Origin: CAYPNF01 sp964411985
Lineage (GTDB): Bacteria; Verrucomicrobiota; Verrucomicrobiia; Limisphaerales; J093
Length of the DNA: 64,000 nucleotides
Assembly (NCBI GenBank): GCA_964411985.1
Contig: CAYPNF010000030.1
Location: forward strand, 1 to 64,000
Direction: 5' to 3'
Part shown: positions 10,001-18,223 of the stretch, in pieces
How the letters are laid out: each line of letters starts with the position of its first letter
How positions within the stretch are numbered: position 1 is the stretch's first letter
Notes under the pieces: generated by a model
Database searches by the model: none
Seen by the model: only the letters and a program-made list of their open reading frames with translations
What the model was told of the DNA's origin: nothing
Program-made: the position numbers and the translations under genes

Positions 10001-10780
10001 GAAGTCCAGCAGCGCCTTTACCCACCGTTAAAGCCACCTGTCATCTCCGGCGCAGAGATGACTTTGACATGGGCCACGACGAACGATATTCGCCTCCAGA
10101 CAACTACCAACTTGCTCAATGCAGTCTGGCGGGACGTGCCAGAGTCCGAGGGCACGAACACGCTGACCTTGCCGGTGAGGGAACCGACGGCGTTCTTCCG
10201 ATTGGTGAAGGCGCCCAAGCCGCTGAACACCCTATTCTACGAGGATTTCCAATCAGGCGTTATCGACGCTTCGAAGTGGACTATCCCTTCAGGCGGGATT
10301 ACTTCAAGTGCAGTCGTTGTCGATGATCCTCTTGACACGACGGGGGCGAACAAGGTGCTTACATTCAGTCAAGGCAGAGAGGGCGGTGATCTATTCAGCA
10401 CCACTCTAGCCACCGCTGGCGGGGGACTATTCGAGATCCAGTGGGACTGTCTGGGATTGCGGAGGCCTGAGAGCGGAGAAGGTACGCTTGGTGGTTTTTT
10501 GGGCATTTCTCAGTATTCCTACGGCTCCTCGCATTGTTGGCTGGCGATGTTTGTGGGTCAACCCGATTACCAACCATGGGAAGGGGGCGCAATGTTTGAT
10601 GATGGACAGTGGGACACTTACCGTATTTTGGTGGATACACATCTGCTGTCGTGGCAGTTCGGGTCCTCAGGACTTGTGGATGGCAGCCCGTTCGCACTCA
10701 TGCTGGAGGACTGCATAGCGTGGGGTGGAATACCTGAGGATGTGTATTTCGATAACATTATTGTCCGGAAGATCAAGTAA
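7061..10780 (+). CDS. Exported Ig / LamG / LVIVD-repeat protein (paralogue 3)
   Basis: A 1239-residue protein starting at ATG 7061. The leader has a hydrophobic core (VLAVWFALASLALAED) that reads as a signal peptide. An N-terminal beta-propeller-like region of about 370 residues is followed by an Ig-like domain (about 385-465; LSYQWLKDGTNI, GDYTVVVTN). A concanavalin/LamG-like domain comes next (about 470-680; MVAYYPFNGNANDESG, DQVRIYNRALLEPEI), then LVIVD repeats (about 700-985; LDLGNPAKP, VDFTDPAKP, VDISNPNSP, LDVSDPKNV). The FN3-like module ends in AFFRLVKA, which is the C terminus in paralogues 1 and 2. Here it continues into an additional about 180-residue jelly-roll-like domain (TLFYEDFQSGVIDASKW). 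That extra domain and the Ig/LamG block mark it as a modular recombinant. Carbohydrate binding is plausible but not shown. Confidence 0.85.
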   Translation: MKAPIMHTQRQANGSIHPYPRIGDGGLNGSVLAVWFALASLALAEDPGITVQPTHQTVSLGGTLQFPVGMTSTDIPLHYQRQYTAPNLPEGFTNVTVVARDIPLQSNGLITPVFASANVSTIPLQGPSPLTEGRAGASMLVGLRTDELVLIDTEDLGNVRTLSHFDPPEGLSLGHLTFHSRLQRLFCFGYAGGQACGLPTVSLVEFVLPQGIPQVLTTLKGFFESIVYVDPLDSFVVSRHSYSADNCITDELLSVALDGTLTHLQRTSLDGDAMVYDALHDSFYTTDSNGVGQLQRMDLATGSITSLGAIPFNMGDMAFSPAEATLYALNETGNGLFRITPDASGSTISVSWAGDFTGLPVAGIAFVPEVVLLATNQPPTIQSQVIGQTNYVGENLRLHVLATGSWPLSYQWLKDGTNIEGGTNRTLVLSNVTLMVTGDYTVVVTNALGAITSTVERVEVLVVTPEDLTNGMVAYYPFNGNANDESGGGKNGVVYGATLTPDRFGVPNNAYQFNGIDQYIELSGTEQLSFVQGGFTLCAWVIFGEAVSDADRMIIAKHREGYPNGYFLESIWLANQPAFFVNDDPRVVDSTGQNDGRWHHIVGTFDGAEAILYVDGIKKGRSPQTVTYPNDTPISIGRCFPDTGSGRYFGGVIDQVRIYNRALLEPEIKALYSYNDSQANQPLHVRSELVEKGAWSPSANAPVHKVAASGTRALVASGESEVHLLDLGNPAKPRLLGTWQTLFPLSDIELRGNIAYVASYEPDLLSTVEIVDFTDPAKPLLKGYYDTAGYAEDVEVVGGIACVADSEAGLLILDVMDPAFPRRIGSYDTKGSVHAVQMAGRYAYIAQGNWLVIVDISNPNSPMRMGAYEAPGAIQGINVRGSKVYLAEGRGDLRILDVSDPKNVGLIGTYRGWGGMGLGMAISGKYAYLGAGDHGLYVLDVVDPAKPTYLTGAWTSPAEDAALIGNCALVAGGGKGLLVYEVQQRLYPPLKPPVISGAEMTLTWATTNDIRLQTTTNLLNAVWRDVPESEGTNTLTLPVREPTAFFRLVKAPKPLNTLFYEDFQSGVIDASKWTIPSGGITSSAVVVDDPLDTTGANKVLTFSQGREGGDLFSTTLATAGGGLFEIQWDCLGLRRPESGEGTLGGFLGISQYSYGSSHCWLAMFVGQPDYQPWEGGAMFDDGQWDTYRILVDTHLLSWQFGSSGLVDGSPFALMLEDCIAWGGIPEDVYFDNIIVRKIK

Positions 10781-11207
10781 CATGGTTGGAATGACATGAA
10801 GTGTAAGACATGGAACGTCCTTGCGGTGTGCCGCGGCGGAACCGAGGAATAGGAGTTCCTGTCCCCTGCGTAGCGAGGCTGCCTCTCCTAGCCCCATATC
10901 TGCCTCTCCCTCTTGACGGCAGCTCCATGGACGGGTACAGACGCAGATGGCTTACTTCATCGACGTGGTCAACACCATCCCAGTGCCATCGTGCAGAAGG
11001 CGGTTCAAGGCGGCGATGAACATTCAGGGTGCCGTGGATGTTGCCAAGGCGGTGCCCACGGTGCTGGTTACGCATGGGGCGTTTCAGGTCGGTAGCATAG
11101 AAGCTGATGGGCTGAACCCTGTGGTGCTCCCACTCTGCAGCGGGAGCGAGTTCTTCAGGCTGAGCAGGTCGTAAACACTTGCGGGAAAACTTGTCACGGG
11201 GGTGCCA
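10781..11207. other. Gap holding a probable tail of a fourth exported paralogue
   Basis: There is no intact gene in this stretch between convergent genes. The + frame 10947-11174 reads as 75 residues ending NPVVLPLCSGSEFFRLSRS. That ending resembles the C-terminal signature of the exported proteins to the left (LTLPVREPTAFFRLVKA). The rest shows no recognisable domain. I read it as the leftover 3' end of a deleted or degraded exported-protein gene. A small unrelated ORF cannot be excluded. Confidence 0.35.
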
Positions 11208-13394
11208 CTAACCTAGCGTCAACCGGCTCAGCAACCCTGAGAACCGGCTCTCGGTCTTGTTGTTCTTCACTGCCATGCCCAGTGCTTTCTTCTGACCGAC
11301 CAGGATCACCAGTTTCTTGCCACGCGTGATCCCAGTATAGACCAAGTTCCTTTGAAGGAGCATGAACTGTTGCATGGCCAGAGGAATCAACACGGCTGGG
11401 AACTCCGATCCCTGCGACTTGTGGATGGTGATGGCATAGGCCAAGGAGATCTCGTCCAATTCCCCGTAGTCGTAGGCAACCTCCCGCTGGTCGAACCGGA
11501 TCGTCACCTCTCGTTCCATGGGGTCGATCTTGACGATCTGTCCGATGTCCCCGTTAAAGACATCCTTGTCGTAGTTGTTCTCGGTTTGAATGACCTTGTC
11601 CCGCACCCGGAACAGCCAACCAAACTTCTCCACCGCCGGTTCATTCGGTTGGATCGGGTTCAGTGCGTTCTGCAGCAAAACGTTCAACTCGCGAATCCCC
11701 AAGGAGCCCCGGTTCATCGGACTCAAGACCTGAATATCGCGAATCGGATCAAAGCCGAATTTCGCCGGTATTCGAGTCTTGACCATGTCCAGCAGGGTAG
11801 ACGAAATCGTTTCGGGCTCGGCTCGCTCGATGAAGTAGAAGTCGGATTCGCCCTTCTTGCCCGGCAGTTCAGGCAGGTACCCTTGGTTGACCCTATGGGC
11901 GTTGGTGATGATGCGGCTATGTGCGGCCTGCCTGAATACCTCCGTCAGCCTGACCACCGGTACCGTTTTGCTCTCGATCAGGTGCCGCAAGACCATCCCC
12001 GGTCCCACCGAGGGTAACTGGTCTACATCGCCGACCAGCAACAGACCCGCACTGAAAGGCAAAGCGCGGAGCACATGGTTCATGAGCGGAATGTCCACCA
12101 TGGAGGTTTCGTCCACCACGAGCAGGTCGCACTCCAGGGGATTGGCCTCGTTTCTTTTGAACCCGCCCGCGGCGGCATTGACTTCCAGCAGTCGGTGGAT
12201 GGTCTTGGCCTCGATCCCGGTGGTTTCGGAGAGCCGCTTGGCCGCCCGCCCCGTAGGCGCACAGAGCAGGCACCGGACCTTTTTTGCTCGGAGGATTTGC
12301 AGGATCGCGTTCACGAGGGTTGTCTTGCCCACACCCGGTCCACCGGTGACGATGAGTGCCCGGCTGGTGAGGGCCTGCTTCACGGCTTCTCGCTGGCTGG
12401 GTGCCAGTTCTTTACCCGTCTTCTGCTGACACCAGACCAGAGCTTTCTCCAGATCCATTGGCGGGTAGTTGACCTTGGAGGCGCACAGGTGCTTTATCCG
12501 CGCCGCGATACCCACCTCGGCCCGCTTTAGGTGCGGCAGGAAGATCAATTCCTGATCCCCGATGGTTTCCCGTTCGAGATCCCCACTGGCCAAGGTGCGC
12601 TCCAGCGCTTGTGTGACGATGTTCTCTTCCACCAGCAGAAGTTGGCCCGCCTGATCCTTGAGCAACTCCACGGGCAGGGCACAGTGTCCTTCCCCGGTGG
12701 CTTCCAGCAGGACATGGCTTAACCCAGCACAGGCTCGAACCAGGGAATCGACCGGGATACCCATCTTCTGGGCGATCTGGTCAGCGGTCTTGAAGCCAAT
12801 TCCATGGATGTCTTTGGCCAAGCGATAGGGATCTGCCCTAACGGACTCGATGGCTCCTTCTCCATAGGTCTTGTAGATTCTAACGGCCCGACTGGTGCTG
12901 ACTCCGTTGGAGTGGAGAAAGACCATGATCTCTCGGATGACCTTCTGCTCTCCCCATGCCGCCTTGATCTTCTGCCTGCGCTTGGGGCCGATCCCCTCCA
13001 CCTCTTCCAACCGCGCCGAGGTTTGCTCGATGACCTCAAAGATCTGCTCACCAAAAGCGGCCACCAACTTTTGCGCGTAGACAGGTCCGATGCCCTTGAC
13101 CATTCCACTGCCCAGGTATTTCTCGATTCCTTCCTTGGTGGTTGGAGGGGTGCTGGTAAGCATCTCCGCTTTGAACTGGAGTCCAAACTCCCGGTCCTGA
13201 ATCCACCTGCCCTGCGCGGTTACCCATTCCCCGGCATTGGCGGATGGAAGGGCTCCTACCACGGTAACAAGGTCGCGGTGCCCCTTGGCTTTCACCTTGA
13301 GCACCCCAAAACCGTTTTCTTCGTTGAAGAAGGTAACACGCTCGATCAGCCCAGAAAGGCTCTCGGCGATGTCGGTTGGCTGTTTTGCCTGCAA
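11208..13394 (-). CDS. recD2: RecD2-type ATP-dependent DNA helicase
   Basis: A 728-residue SF1B 5'-3' DNA helicase of the RecD2 (RecD-like, not RecBCD-associated) type. An N-terminal OB-like region (about 10-80) precedes helix-hairpin-helix motifs (KGIGPVYAQKL near 100; EVEGIGPKRRQKI near 132; HGIGFKTADQIA near 197). Walker A is GGPGVGKT at 351-358 and Walker B LLVVDET at about 424-430. Then come GDVDQLPSVGPGMVL (motif III) and a C-terminal UvrD_C_2-like region with AITIHKSQGSEFP and YTGITRGKK. All helicase motifs are present and the length is normal, so it should be functional in replication-fork or break repair. It is convergent with the LVIVD genes and stands alone; no recB or recC is nearby. 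Confidence 0.95.
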   Translation of the reverse strand: MQAKQPTDIAESLSGLIERVTFFNEENGFGVLKVKAKGHRDLVTVVGALPSANAGEWVTAQGRWIQDREFGLQFKAEMLTSTPPTTKEGIEKYLGSGMVKGIGPVYAQKLVAAFGEQIFEVIEQTSARLEEVEGIGPKRRQKIKAAWGEQKVIREIMVFLHSNGVSTSRAVRIYKTYGEGAIESVRADPYRLAKDIHGIGFKTADQIAQKMGIPVDSLVRACAGLSHVLLEATGEGHCALPVELLKDQAGQLLLVEENIVTQALERTLASGDLERETIGDQELIFLPHLKRAEVGIAARIKHLCASKVNYPPMDLEKALVWCQQKTGKELAPSQREAVKQALTSRALIVTGGPGVGKTTLVNAILQILRAKKVRCLLCAPTGRAAKRLSETTGIEAKTIHRLLEVNAAAGGFKRNEANPLECDLLVVDETSMVDIPLMNHVLRALPFSAGLLLVGDVDQLPSVGPGMVLRHLIESKTVPVVRLTEVFRQAAHSRIITNAHRVNQGYLPELPGKKGESDFYFIERAEPETISSTLLDMVKTRIPAKFGFDPIRDIQVLSPMNRGSLGIRELNVLLQNALNPIQPNEPAVEKFGWLFRVRDKVIQTENNYDKDVFNGDIGQIVKIDPMEREVTIRFDQREVAYDYGELDEISLAYAITIHKSQGSEFPAVLIPLAMQQFMLLQRNLVYTGITRGKKLVILVGQKKALGMAVKNNKTESRFSGLLSRLTLG

Positions 13395-13471
13395 TCAAGG
13401 GCTATCCTGAAGGTGTGGTTTGCACTCGGCAAGCGTCCTTCTGGCTGAGTAGGATCGATTGCGGCTAGAGA

Positions 13472-13804
13472 ATGAAGTCATCCATAATCGGACGCTGGCG
13501 CATTGTTGAGATGGACCTGTGGGACCAGGAGTTTATTGATCTGGTATCACCGGGGAAGATCACTTTTGCTCGTGGCGGAAGGGGAGAAATGCACTTCGGT
13601 GCGGTTGATTTGAGTCTGGACTGGCGGGTTGCTGACACGAAAGACCGTGTGGATTTCTCGTTTGAGGGCTTCGATGAGGGTGATGAAGTCAGTGGCAGGG
13701 GGTGGGCGCAGGCGACGGGTGCGAAGGTCACGGGCAACATCGCCTTCCATCTGGGGGATGAGTCGGGGTTCCTGGCCAAGAAAGCAGGAAAGACATCCCG
13801 CTGA
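13472..13804 (+). CDS. Conserved small hypothetical protein
   Basis: A 110-residue acidic, beta-rich protein starting at ATG 13472, 77 nt from the divergent recD2 start. It opens with GRWRIVEMDLWDQEFIDL and continues with G/D-rich strands (FEGFDEGDEVSGRGWAQ). I recall this opening from small uncharacterised proteins scattered through diverse bacteria; no activity is known to me. There are no signal peptide, membrane segment or Cys clusters, so it is probably cytoplasmic. The divergent arrangement gives it its own short promoter region. Confidence 0.75.
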   Translation: MKSSIIGRWRIVEMDLWDQEFIDLVSPGKITFARGGRGEMHFGAVDLSLDWRVADTKDRVDFSFEGFDEGDEVSGRGWAQATGAKVTGNIAFHLGDESGFLAKKAGKTSR

Positions 13805-13881
13805 GGTTTAAGGCACCACAAGCGCGGCGCAATTCGCACGAGGTCCGGCGAGCATCGAACTCCTGCCCCGTGAAGGCACGC

Positions 13882-14232
13882 TTAGGCCTCCTGCTTCATC
13901 CGACAGACCTTCCCATCTTTCAGTTCCCACCCGATCCAGTCGGAGATATGCCTTCTCTGGGTTTGGCTCAACCGGCTTTTCATCTTAAGCCGGTGGACCA
14001 TATGGAATCCAAACAACACCATTTCGACACAGAGAACTTGTTCCTTCCTCAGCTCGCGGTCCTTGCCGGAGGATCGGCCCTCGATTTCCTCGCATCGCTC
14101 AGAGCCCCAAGCCATCAAAGCGATTGGAACAAGTTCAGTGTGCGTTAACTGCGGGAAGTCCTCGCGCAGTAGCTCAAGGAGCCCTCGGTCCTTTTCAGGA
14201 AGAAAGTCCAAACCGTCAGTAAGTCGAATCAT
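13882..14232 (-). CDS. Hypothetical protein
   Basis: A 116-residue mostly helical, charged protein starting at ATG 14232 (MIRLTDGLDFLPEKD, then LLREDFPQLTHTELVPIALMAW). No membrane segment or known motif was recognised. The plus strand over the same span gives only a low-quality 92-residue frame, so the minus reading is preferred. It converges with the conserved small gene to its left. The call is moderate because it rests on composition and frame length alone. Confidence 0.5.
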   Translation of the reverse strand: MIRLTDGLDFLPEKDRGLLELLREDFPQLTHTELVPIALMAWGSERCEEIEGRSSGKDRELRKEQVLCVEMVLFGFHMVHRLKMKSRLSQTQRRHISDWIGWELKDGKVCRMKQEA

Positions 14233-14826
14233 AGGTCGGTGTAGGCGATCGTACTCTCGGCTCTTTGCCGGTCAAGGTAGGGTTCCCGCTGGTCCCAAAA
14301 ACGCCGCAAATGGGCAGGAGGAACAACTCACACGCGAGTACCCACCGCCGTGGGGGGGACCCTAGAAACCAGAAGTGCGTAGCGCAATGCCCCAAAAGAA
14401 AAGGAAGGATGAAGCGACCTCTGACAGCCAATGTCGTGGGGTGTGCTCTAGAGTGGTGCAGAGTATGAATCCTTCGGATCGACACGGGATTGAGGCCAGC
14501 CAACTCCGTCCTCCAATCGCACACGTGGTGCCCTCTGTGCCGCGTCGAGTGTTGCGATCGGCGGCGGTACTCGCTGGCCAACAAAAGCCCCAAACCTTGC
14601 CAAGAATGAGATCCAGTTCTCAAGAAGCCCCCCCGAGGTTGGGCTTAGCCAGCCAGAATCACGCGAGTGCCTCTCCCAACTTCTGGCGGACTCGATCCGC
14701 CGGGGTTTGCGGATCGGCTCCGAGGGCGGGGTGTGTGCTGATAACCAACACTTTCCGTAGATCTGGCAGAGGCGATCTGCGGGTTTGCGGTGAAACGAAA
14801 CAAACAAACCAAACAAAAGGAAGATT
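14233..14826. other. Gap with possible frameshifted Cys-rich coding remnant
   Basis: No intact gene is seen. On +, the frame after the stop at 14466 reads HTWCPLCRVECCDRRRYS and stops at 14607-14609. From about 14597 the +1 frame reads NEIQFSRSPPEVGLSQ, then ECLSQLLADSIRRGLRIGS, and stops at 14758-14760. The two pieces would join across one frameshift into a small CxxC-containing protein. No start codon is obvious. It lies directly upstream of the zinc-ribbon microprotein gene, which may be a coincidence. Confidence 0.3.
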
Positions 14827-15009
14827 ATGAGTTGCCAGGGAAAGACACGTGGTGGAAAAGGGAGTACGCATGGTCAGGGTGTGTACAAGTGCAAGCACTG
14901 TGGCGCGGTTGGGTGCGACAGCAACGATTGCACCAATCGCAACTTCTGGGGTGGAAAATGCTTGAAGTGCGGCAGGAGTACGGGCAGTGGCAGGGATCAG
15001 GTTTCCTGA
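14827..15009 (+). CDS. Small zinc-ribbon protein
   Basis: A 60-residue protein with four Cys in CxxC pairs (YKCKHCGAVGCD and GGKCLKCGRS), plus two additional Cys (VGCDSNDC), preceded by a Gly/Lys/Ser-rich leader (GKTRGGKGSTHGQG). The start ATG at 14827 follows a good ribosome-binding sequence, AAGGAAG, about 4 nt upstream. The pattern fits a single treble-clef or zinc-ribbon knuckle, probably nucleic-acid or protein binding. The product is short but the composition and ribosome-binding site make it convincing. A stable hairpin follows the gene. Confidence 0.75.
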   Translation: MSCQGKTRGGKGSTHGQGVYKCKHCGAVGCDSNDCTNRNFWGGKCLKCGRSTGSGRDQVS

Positions 15010-15044
15010 GGCTGAGGGAATGAGACCTACACGGATGCCTGCCA

Positions 15045-15071
15045 GGAACTGGGCTGCGATCGCCCAGTTCC
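15045..15071. terminator. Perfect 10-bp hairpin after the zinc-ribbon gene
   Basis: GGAACTGGGC at 15045-15054 and GCCCAGTTCC at 15062-15071 form a perfect stem around a 7-nt loop (TGCGATC). It sits 36 nt downstream of the zinc-ribbon stop and 61 nt before the next start. There is no U-tract, so termination is likely but not certain. Confidence 0.55.
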
Positions 15072-15132
15072 GGCCGGCAACGGCAGAGCGGGAAGGGCTG
15101 CGAAATCAAGCGTCGTCAAAGAGTTTGCGGGC

Positions 15133-15684
15133 ATGAACCGAAGAAAGTTCTTTCGAGCCGGTCTGGTCAGCGTCCCGGCGCTGACGCTCACTCCCTTGGC
15201 TGCGCTGGTTACCTCACGGGCCGACCCGGAGTTCTGTGCCAGCAGCGATGCGACATCTTCTGCCCAGCCGGCGGTAGAGTTGGGCGTTAAGCCTTTGGTG
15301 CGAGAATGCGTCCGTTGGCTGGAGGAGGTGGAATCGCACGGTCCGGTGGGCAGCGAGTTTGAGGTGCAGCTGCCTGCGCCTGTCCTGAACAAGGCTAAGA
15401 CGGTCTTGCACCGAGCTGCTCATACTCCGGTTACTCTGCTCACTGGCCCTGTCTCACCTAAGTCCGTGGTGGCCGGTTTGGTGCTCCAGCACGCAGGTCT
15501 CACCCACGAGCGTGTCTACGGGGGCGAGTATACGAAGGATGACGTCTTGATGCGTCTGCTGATTCGTGCCCTTTGCCAGTTGGTAAGCGCACAGTTGGTT
15601 CTGGTGAAGGGGAACCGGTTTGCGCCTGGGCTCCTGGCATCGGCGCGTTCGTCATTTCCGTTGGTCGAACGTTTGTTCGATTAG
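15133..15684 (+). CDS. Exported hypothetical protein with twin-arginine-type leader
   Basis: A 183-residue protein that starts MNRRKFFRAGLVSVPALTLTP, a short leader with paired arginines followed by a hydrophobic core. That looks like a Tat (or Sec) signal peptide with cleavage near residue 30. The mature part (about 150 residues) is helical and mixed in charge, with conserved-looking stretches VRWLEEVESHGPVGSEF and VYGGEYTKDDVLMRLLIRAL. I recognised no enzyme motif. It stands between two hairpin/intergenic gaps and probably has its own promoter. Confidence 0.65.
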   Translation: MNRRKFFRAGLVSVPALTLTPLAALVTSRADPEFCASSDATSSAQPAVELGVKPLVRECVRWLEEVESHGPVGSEFEVQLPAPVLNKAKTVLHRAAHTPVTLLTGPVSPKSVVAGLVLQHAGLTHERVYGGEYTKDDVLMRLLIRALCQLVSAQLVLVKGNRFAPGLLASARSSFPLVERLFD

Positions 15685-15852
15685 AACCCGGTTGACGATT
15701 ATGAGCCTGGCTTGGTTGCCGCGCTCTTCACTTTATCGCGGTGAGAACGCGGGTTGGGGAAGCACACGAGGGAAAAGAATCCCCAGGCTAAATCCACAAC
15801 ATTCCTATTCCTGTGTCAGTGGATGTCACACCTGGTCTGGTATGCTCTTGGC

Positions 15853-16329
15853 ATGAACTCAACCCATTCATCAGGCTTCAACGAGGATCCAAAGGATGCC
15901 TCCCTGTCCGCTTCGGGCGGACGATCTTACCCACCACCCGCACCTGAGGCTGCCAAGGTAGTGCGGAAAGTCTTCTTCAATACCCTAATCCGCCATATGG
16001 AGCAGGAGCAGGAGTCCATCATTCAATGCATCGAACGGGTCTTCAACATCTGGATGACGATGCTCGATACCCACACGGTCAACATCGAGGATTGGTTGAT
16101 TGGAACCAAGGAGGTGGAAAGCCTGACAAAACTCAAAACGCTCGATATCTTTCTGACCATCATAGAGTTGCGTACTGCGTACATTAAAGCCGCCGAAGAC
16201 GACGCGATTGTGCGTGATTGGATCAAAGTGGCGATGAGCGGGTCCCAGCGAACCCGTGCCCTCCGGGAAGCAAAGAGGATCATGGCTTTACCGCTCGGGA
16301 TCGTGAGCTCCGGCTCTGGACGAGAATAG
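15853..16329 (+). CDS. Hypothetical helical protein
   Basis: I chose ATG 15853 (158 residues). An in-frame ATG at 15754 would add 33 residues of non-conserved-looking sequence. A Ser/Pro-rich N-terminal tail of about 35 residues precedes a strongly helical region (RKVFFNTLIRHMEQEQES, IIELRTAYIKAAEDDAIV) with regular hydrophobic spacing, suggestive of a helical bundle. There is no membrane segment or catalytic motif. The next gene begins 137 nt downstream on the same strand. Confidence 0.6.
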   Translation: MNSTHSSGFNEDPKDASLSASGGRSYPPPAPEAAKVVRKVFFNTLIRHMEQEQESIIQCIERVFNIWMTMLDTHTVNIEDWLIGTKEVESLTKLKTLDIFLTIIELRTAYIKAAEDDAIVRDWIKVAMSGSQRTRALREAKRIMALPLGIVSSGSGRE

Positions 16330-16465
16330 GAATGTCCCGATGACTTGCTTGAGACCCAAAACGCCTCGCCTGATCGGCTGCCGGCACGCTCGAACAAGCA
16401 CCCGCCAGTGGCTGCAGGTACCCCTCAGCCTGTGGCTCCGCAGACCGTGAAGACACCCATTGCAG

Positions 16466-18223
16466 ATGAACCCACCTCCCACCAAGACTCGACCTCACCT
16501 TAGGGACTCGCTAGGGGACTGTCGCATCCCAACCGAACTTCTGCCCACTGTGATGGACCACGTGACGCTCTTGGACGATATCGAACTTCAAGAGGTCATC
16601 AGGTCCATGCAGCGAGGCAACCTTACCCCCCAGACACTGATCGAGGTGCTGAGTGAGCGATCCAATTTTCAATCGTACCATGTCCGGTTGCCCTGGGTGG
16701 GCAATACCGAGGGGTTTTGCGGGCCTTGTGTCGCGGACCTGGAGTGTCTCTGCGAGTACAGCCCCTTTCCCAATGTCTTCGATCGCTATGCCCGGGACGT
16801 GGCGGTCCTTGGAAAGCGAGCCTACATCGCCGCAAAGTCGGCAGGCTTGATCGTCGCTGACATATCGACCCCCACCCAGCCCATGACCCTGGGTCGACTC
16901 AAACCTAGAGGTTGCGGGGTTCATGGAGTGGCTGTGGTGCCGCATAAAGGCCGCATCTATGCTTTGGTGGCGTTAGCCAATGCCTGGGAGGTGGTTGACG
17001 TTACCAACCCCTCTCACTTTGACCGCGTCTGGAAGATGGACGGTGCCGATTGTGATCCATGGGATATCACCATCATCGGGTCGTGCGCGGTGCTAGCCTC
17101 CGGCGATACGGGGGTGGAGGTGTTCGAGATCACCAACCCCCGCGTACCATCGAGAATGGCCAAGCTGAAAGTCGGGGGACACCCGCTGGGAATCGCCGCG
17201 GAAGGCACCTGCGCATTTGTGGCCAACGGGGAGGCGCTGATCGCGTTGGACATGAGCGACCCATTTTCCCCACGTGAACTTGGCCGGGTTCACCTTGCAG
17301 ACGCGGGGAAGCGTCTGGTTTTGGGGAGTGGGTACGCCTATGTCTTCTCTGGTGGAAGAAGCGCGGAGGTGATCGATGTGCGCAACCCCTCCAATATGGT
17401 TCTACTGGGCTCGTGCGACTTGCAGGACCGCTTCTACGGGGGGGTGATCGAGGGTGATTTTGCCTTTTTGGCGGATATCGAGTACGGGCTGCGCATCTTC
17501 AAGGTGCAACGGACCGAGGAACCGTTCCTTTTCGGCCCTGATGTGGGGGGGAGTGTAACGATGCGAAAGCAGCGCGACAGCGACCGGAAGGCCACTGGGG
17601 TGCGTCGCCCTTCATCGAGAGGGAAGGGGAAGAGACCCGACCGTTCACTGAACACCGAGGCGAAGCCCGAATTCTGCACGATTGAACTCGAGGGGTTGGC
17701 GGTGACTTACCGGCTGGATGTTGGCAAGCAGCCTGAGGAGGTTCAGAGTTTTGAACGCCTCTGGGCCTCGACCCGGCTTGAGATCCGCTTCAAACTGCCA
17801 GAAGAAGCACAAGGGGCCCTTCACCTTCTTCGCAGTGGTCTCTTTGATCCATCCCAAATCCAGTCGCAGAACATCACCCCGGTTCCGGGGAGCGTTAGCT
17901 TTGCGGGACCTCAATCGGGCGTTGTTTACCGCGATTGGATGTGCGGTATTTTCGCCAACCGTGACACTTGGAGATCGGTTAGCCGCATCTCCAGCACCGA
18001 TCGGCGGGCCAAAAGGACTGACCTGGACGTTTTTGAGAGCGCGGGGGAGGTGGCTGGTTTTTACTCCGTGACCATCGATTTTACGGATGACCATGCCATT
18101 CGGTTCCGCCGCGACAGGATCACCGACCCAAACACGTTCAGCGCTGCCTCGGGTGGGGTAGTGCTGGATTTGCTGCAAGGCCTCATCCCAGCACCTGATC
18201 AAGCGAGTGGCGAACAAACTTGA
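16466..18223 (+). CDS. Cytoplasmic LVIVD-repeat protein with novel C-terminal domain
   Basis: A 585-residue protein; ATG 16466 is preferred over an in-frame TTG two codons upstream. There is no signal peptide, unlike the LVIVD proteins at the left of the window. An N-terminal helical segment (about 25-70) leads to a Cys cluster (GFCGPCVADLECLCEY, near 85-98). LVIVD repeats follow (about 110-350; ADISTPTQP, VDVTNPSHF, FEITNPRVP, LDMSDPFSP, IDVRNPSNM). A basic linker (KQRDSDRKATGVRRPSSRGK) joins this to an about 190-residue C-terminal domain I cannot assign. A cytoplasmic LVIVD propeller coupled to a Cys-rich segment is unusual. The role is unknown; a protein-interaction scaffold is the simplest inference. 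Confidence 0.75.
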   Translation: MNPPPTKTRPHLRDSLGDCRIPTELLPTVMDHVTLLDDIELQEVIRSMQRGNLTPQTLIEVLSERSNFQSYHVRLPWVGNTEGFCGPCVADLECLCEYSPFPNVFDRYARDVAVLGKRAYIAAKSAGLIVADISTPTQPMTLGRLKPRGCGVHGVAVVPHKGRIYALVALANAWEVVDVTNPSHFDRVWKMDGADCDPWDITIIGSCAVLASGDTGVEVFEITNPRVPSRMAKLKVGGHPLGIAAEGTCAFVANGEALIALDMSDPFSPRELGRVHLADAGKRLVLGSGYAYVFSGGRSAEVIDVRNPSNMVLLGSCDLQDRFYGGVIEGDFAFLADIEYGLRIFKVQRTEEPFLFGPDVGGSVTMRKQRDSDRKATGVRRPSSRGKGKRPDRSLNTEAKPEFCTIELEGLAVTYRLDVGKQPEEVQSFERLWASTRLEIRFKLPEEAQGALHLLRSGLFDPSQIQSQNITPVPGSVSFAGPQSGVVYRDWMCGIFANRDTWRSVSRISSTDRRAKRTDLDVFESAGEVAGFYSVTIDFTDDHAIRFRRDRITDPNTFSAASGGVVLDLLQGLIPAPDQASGEQT

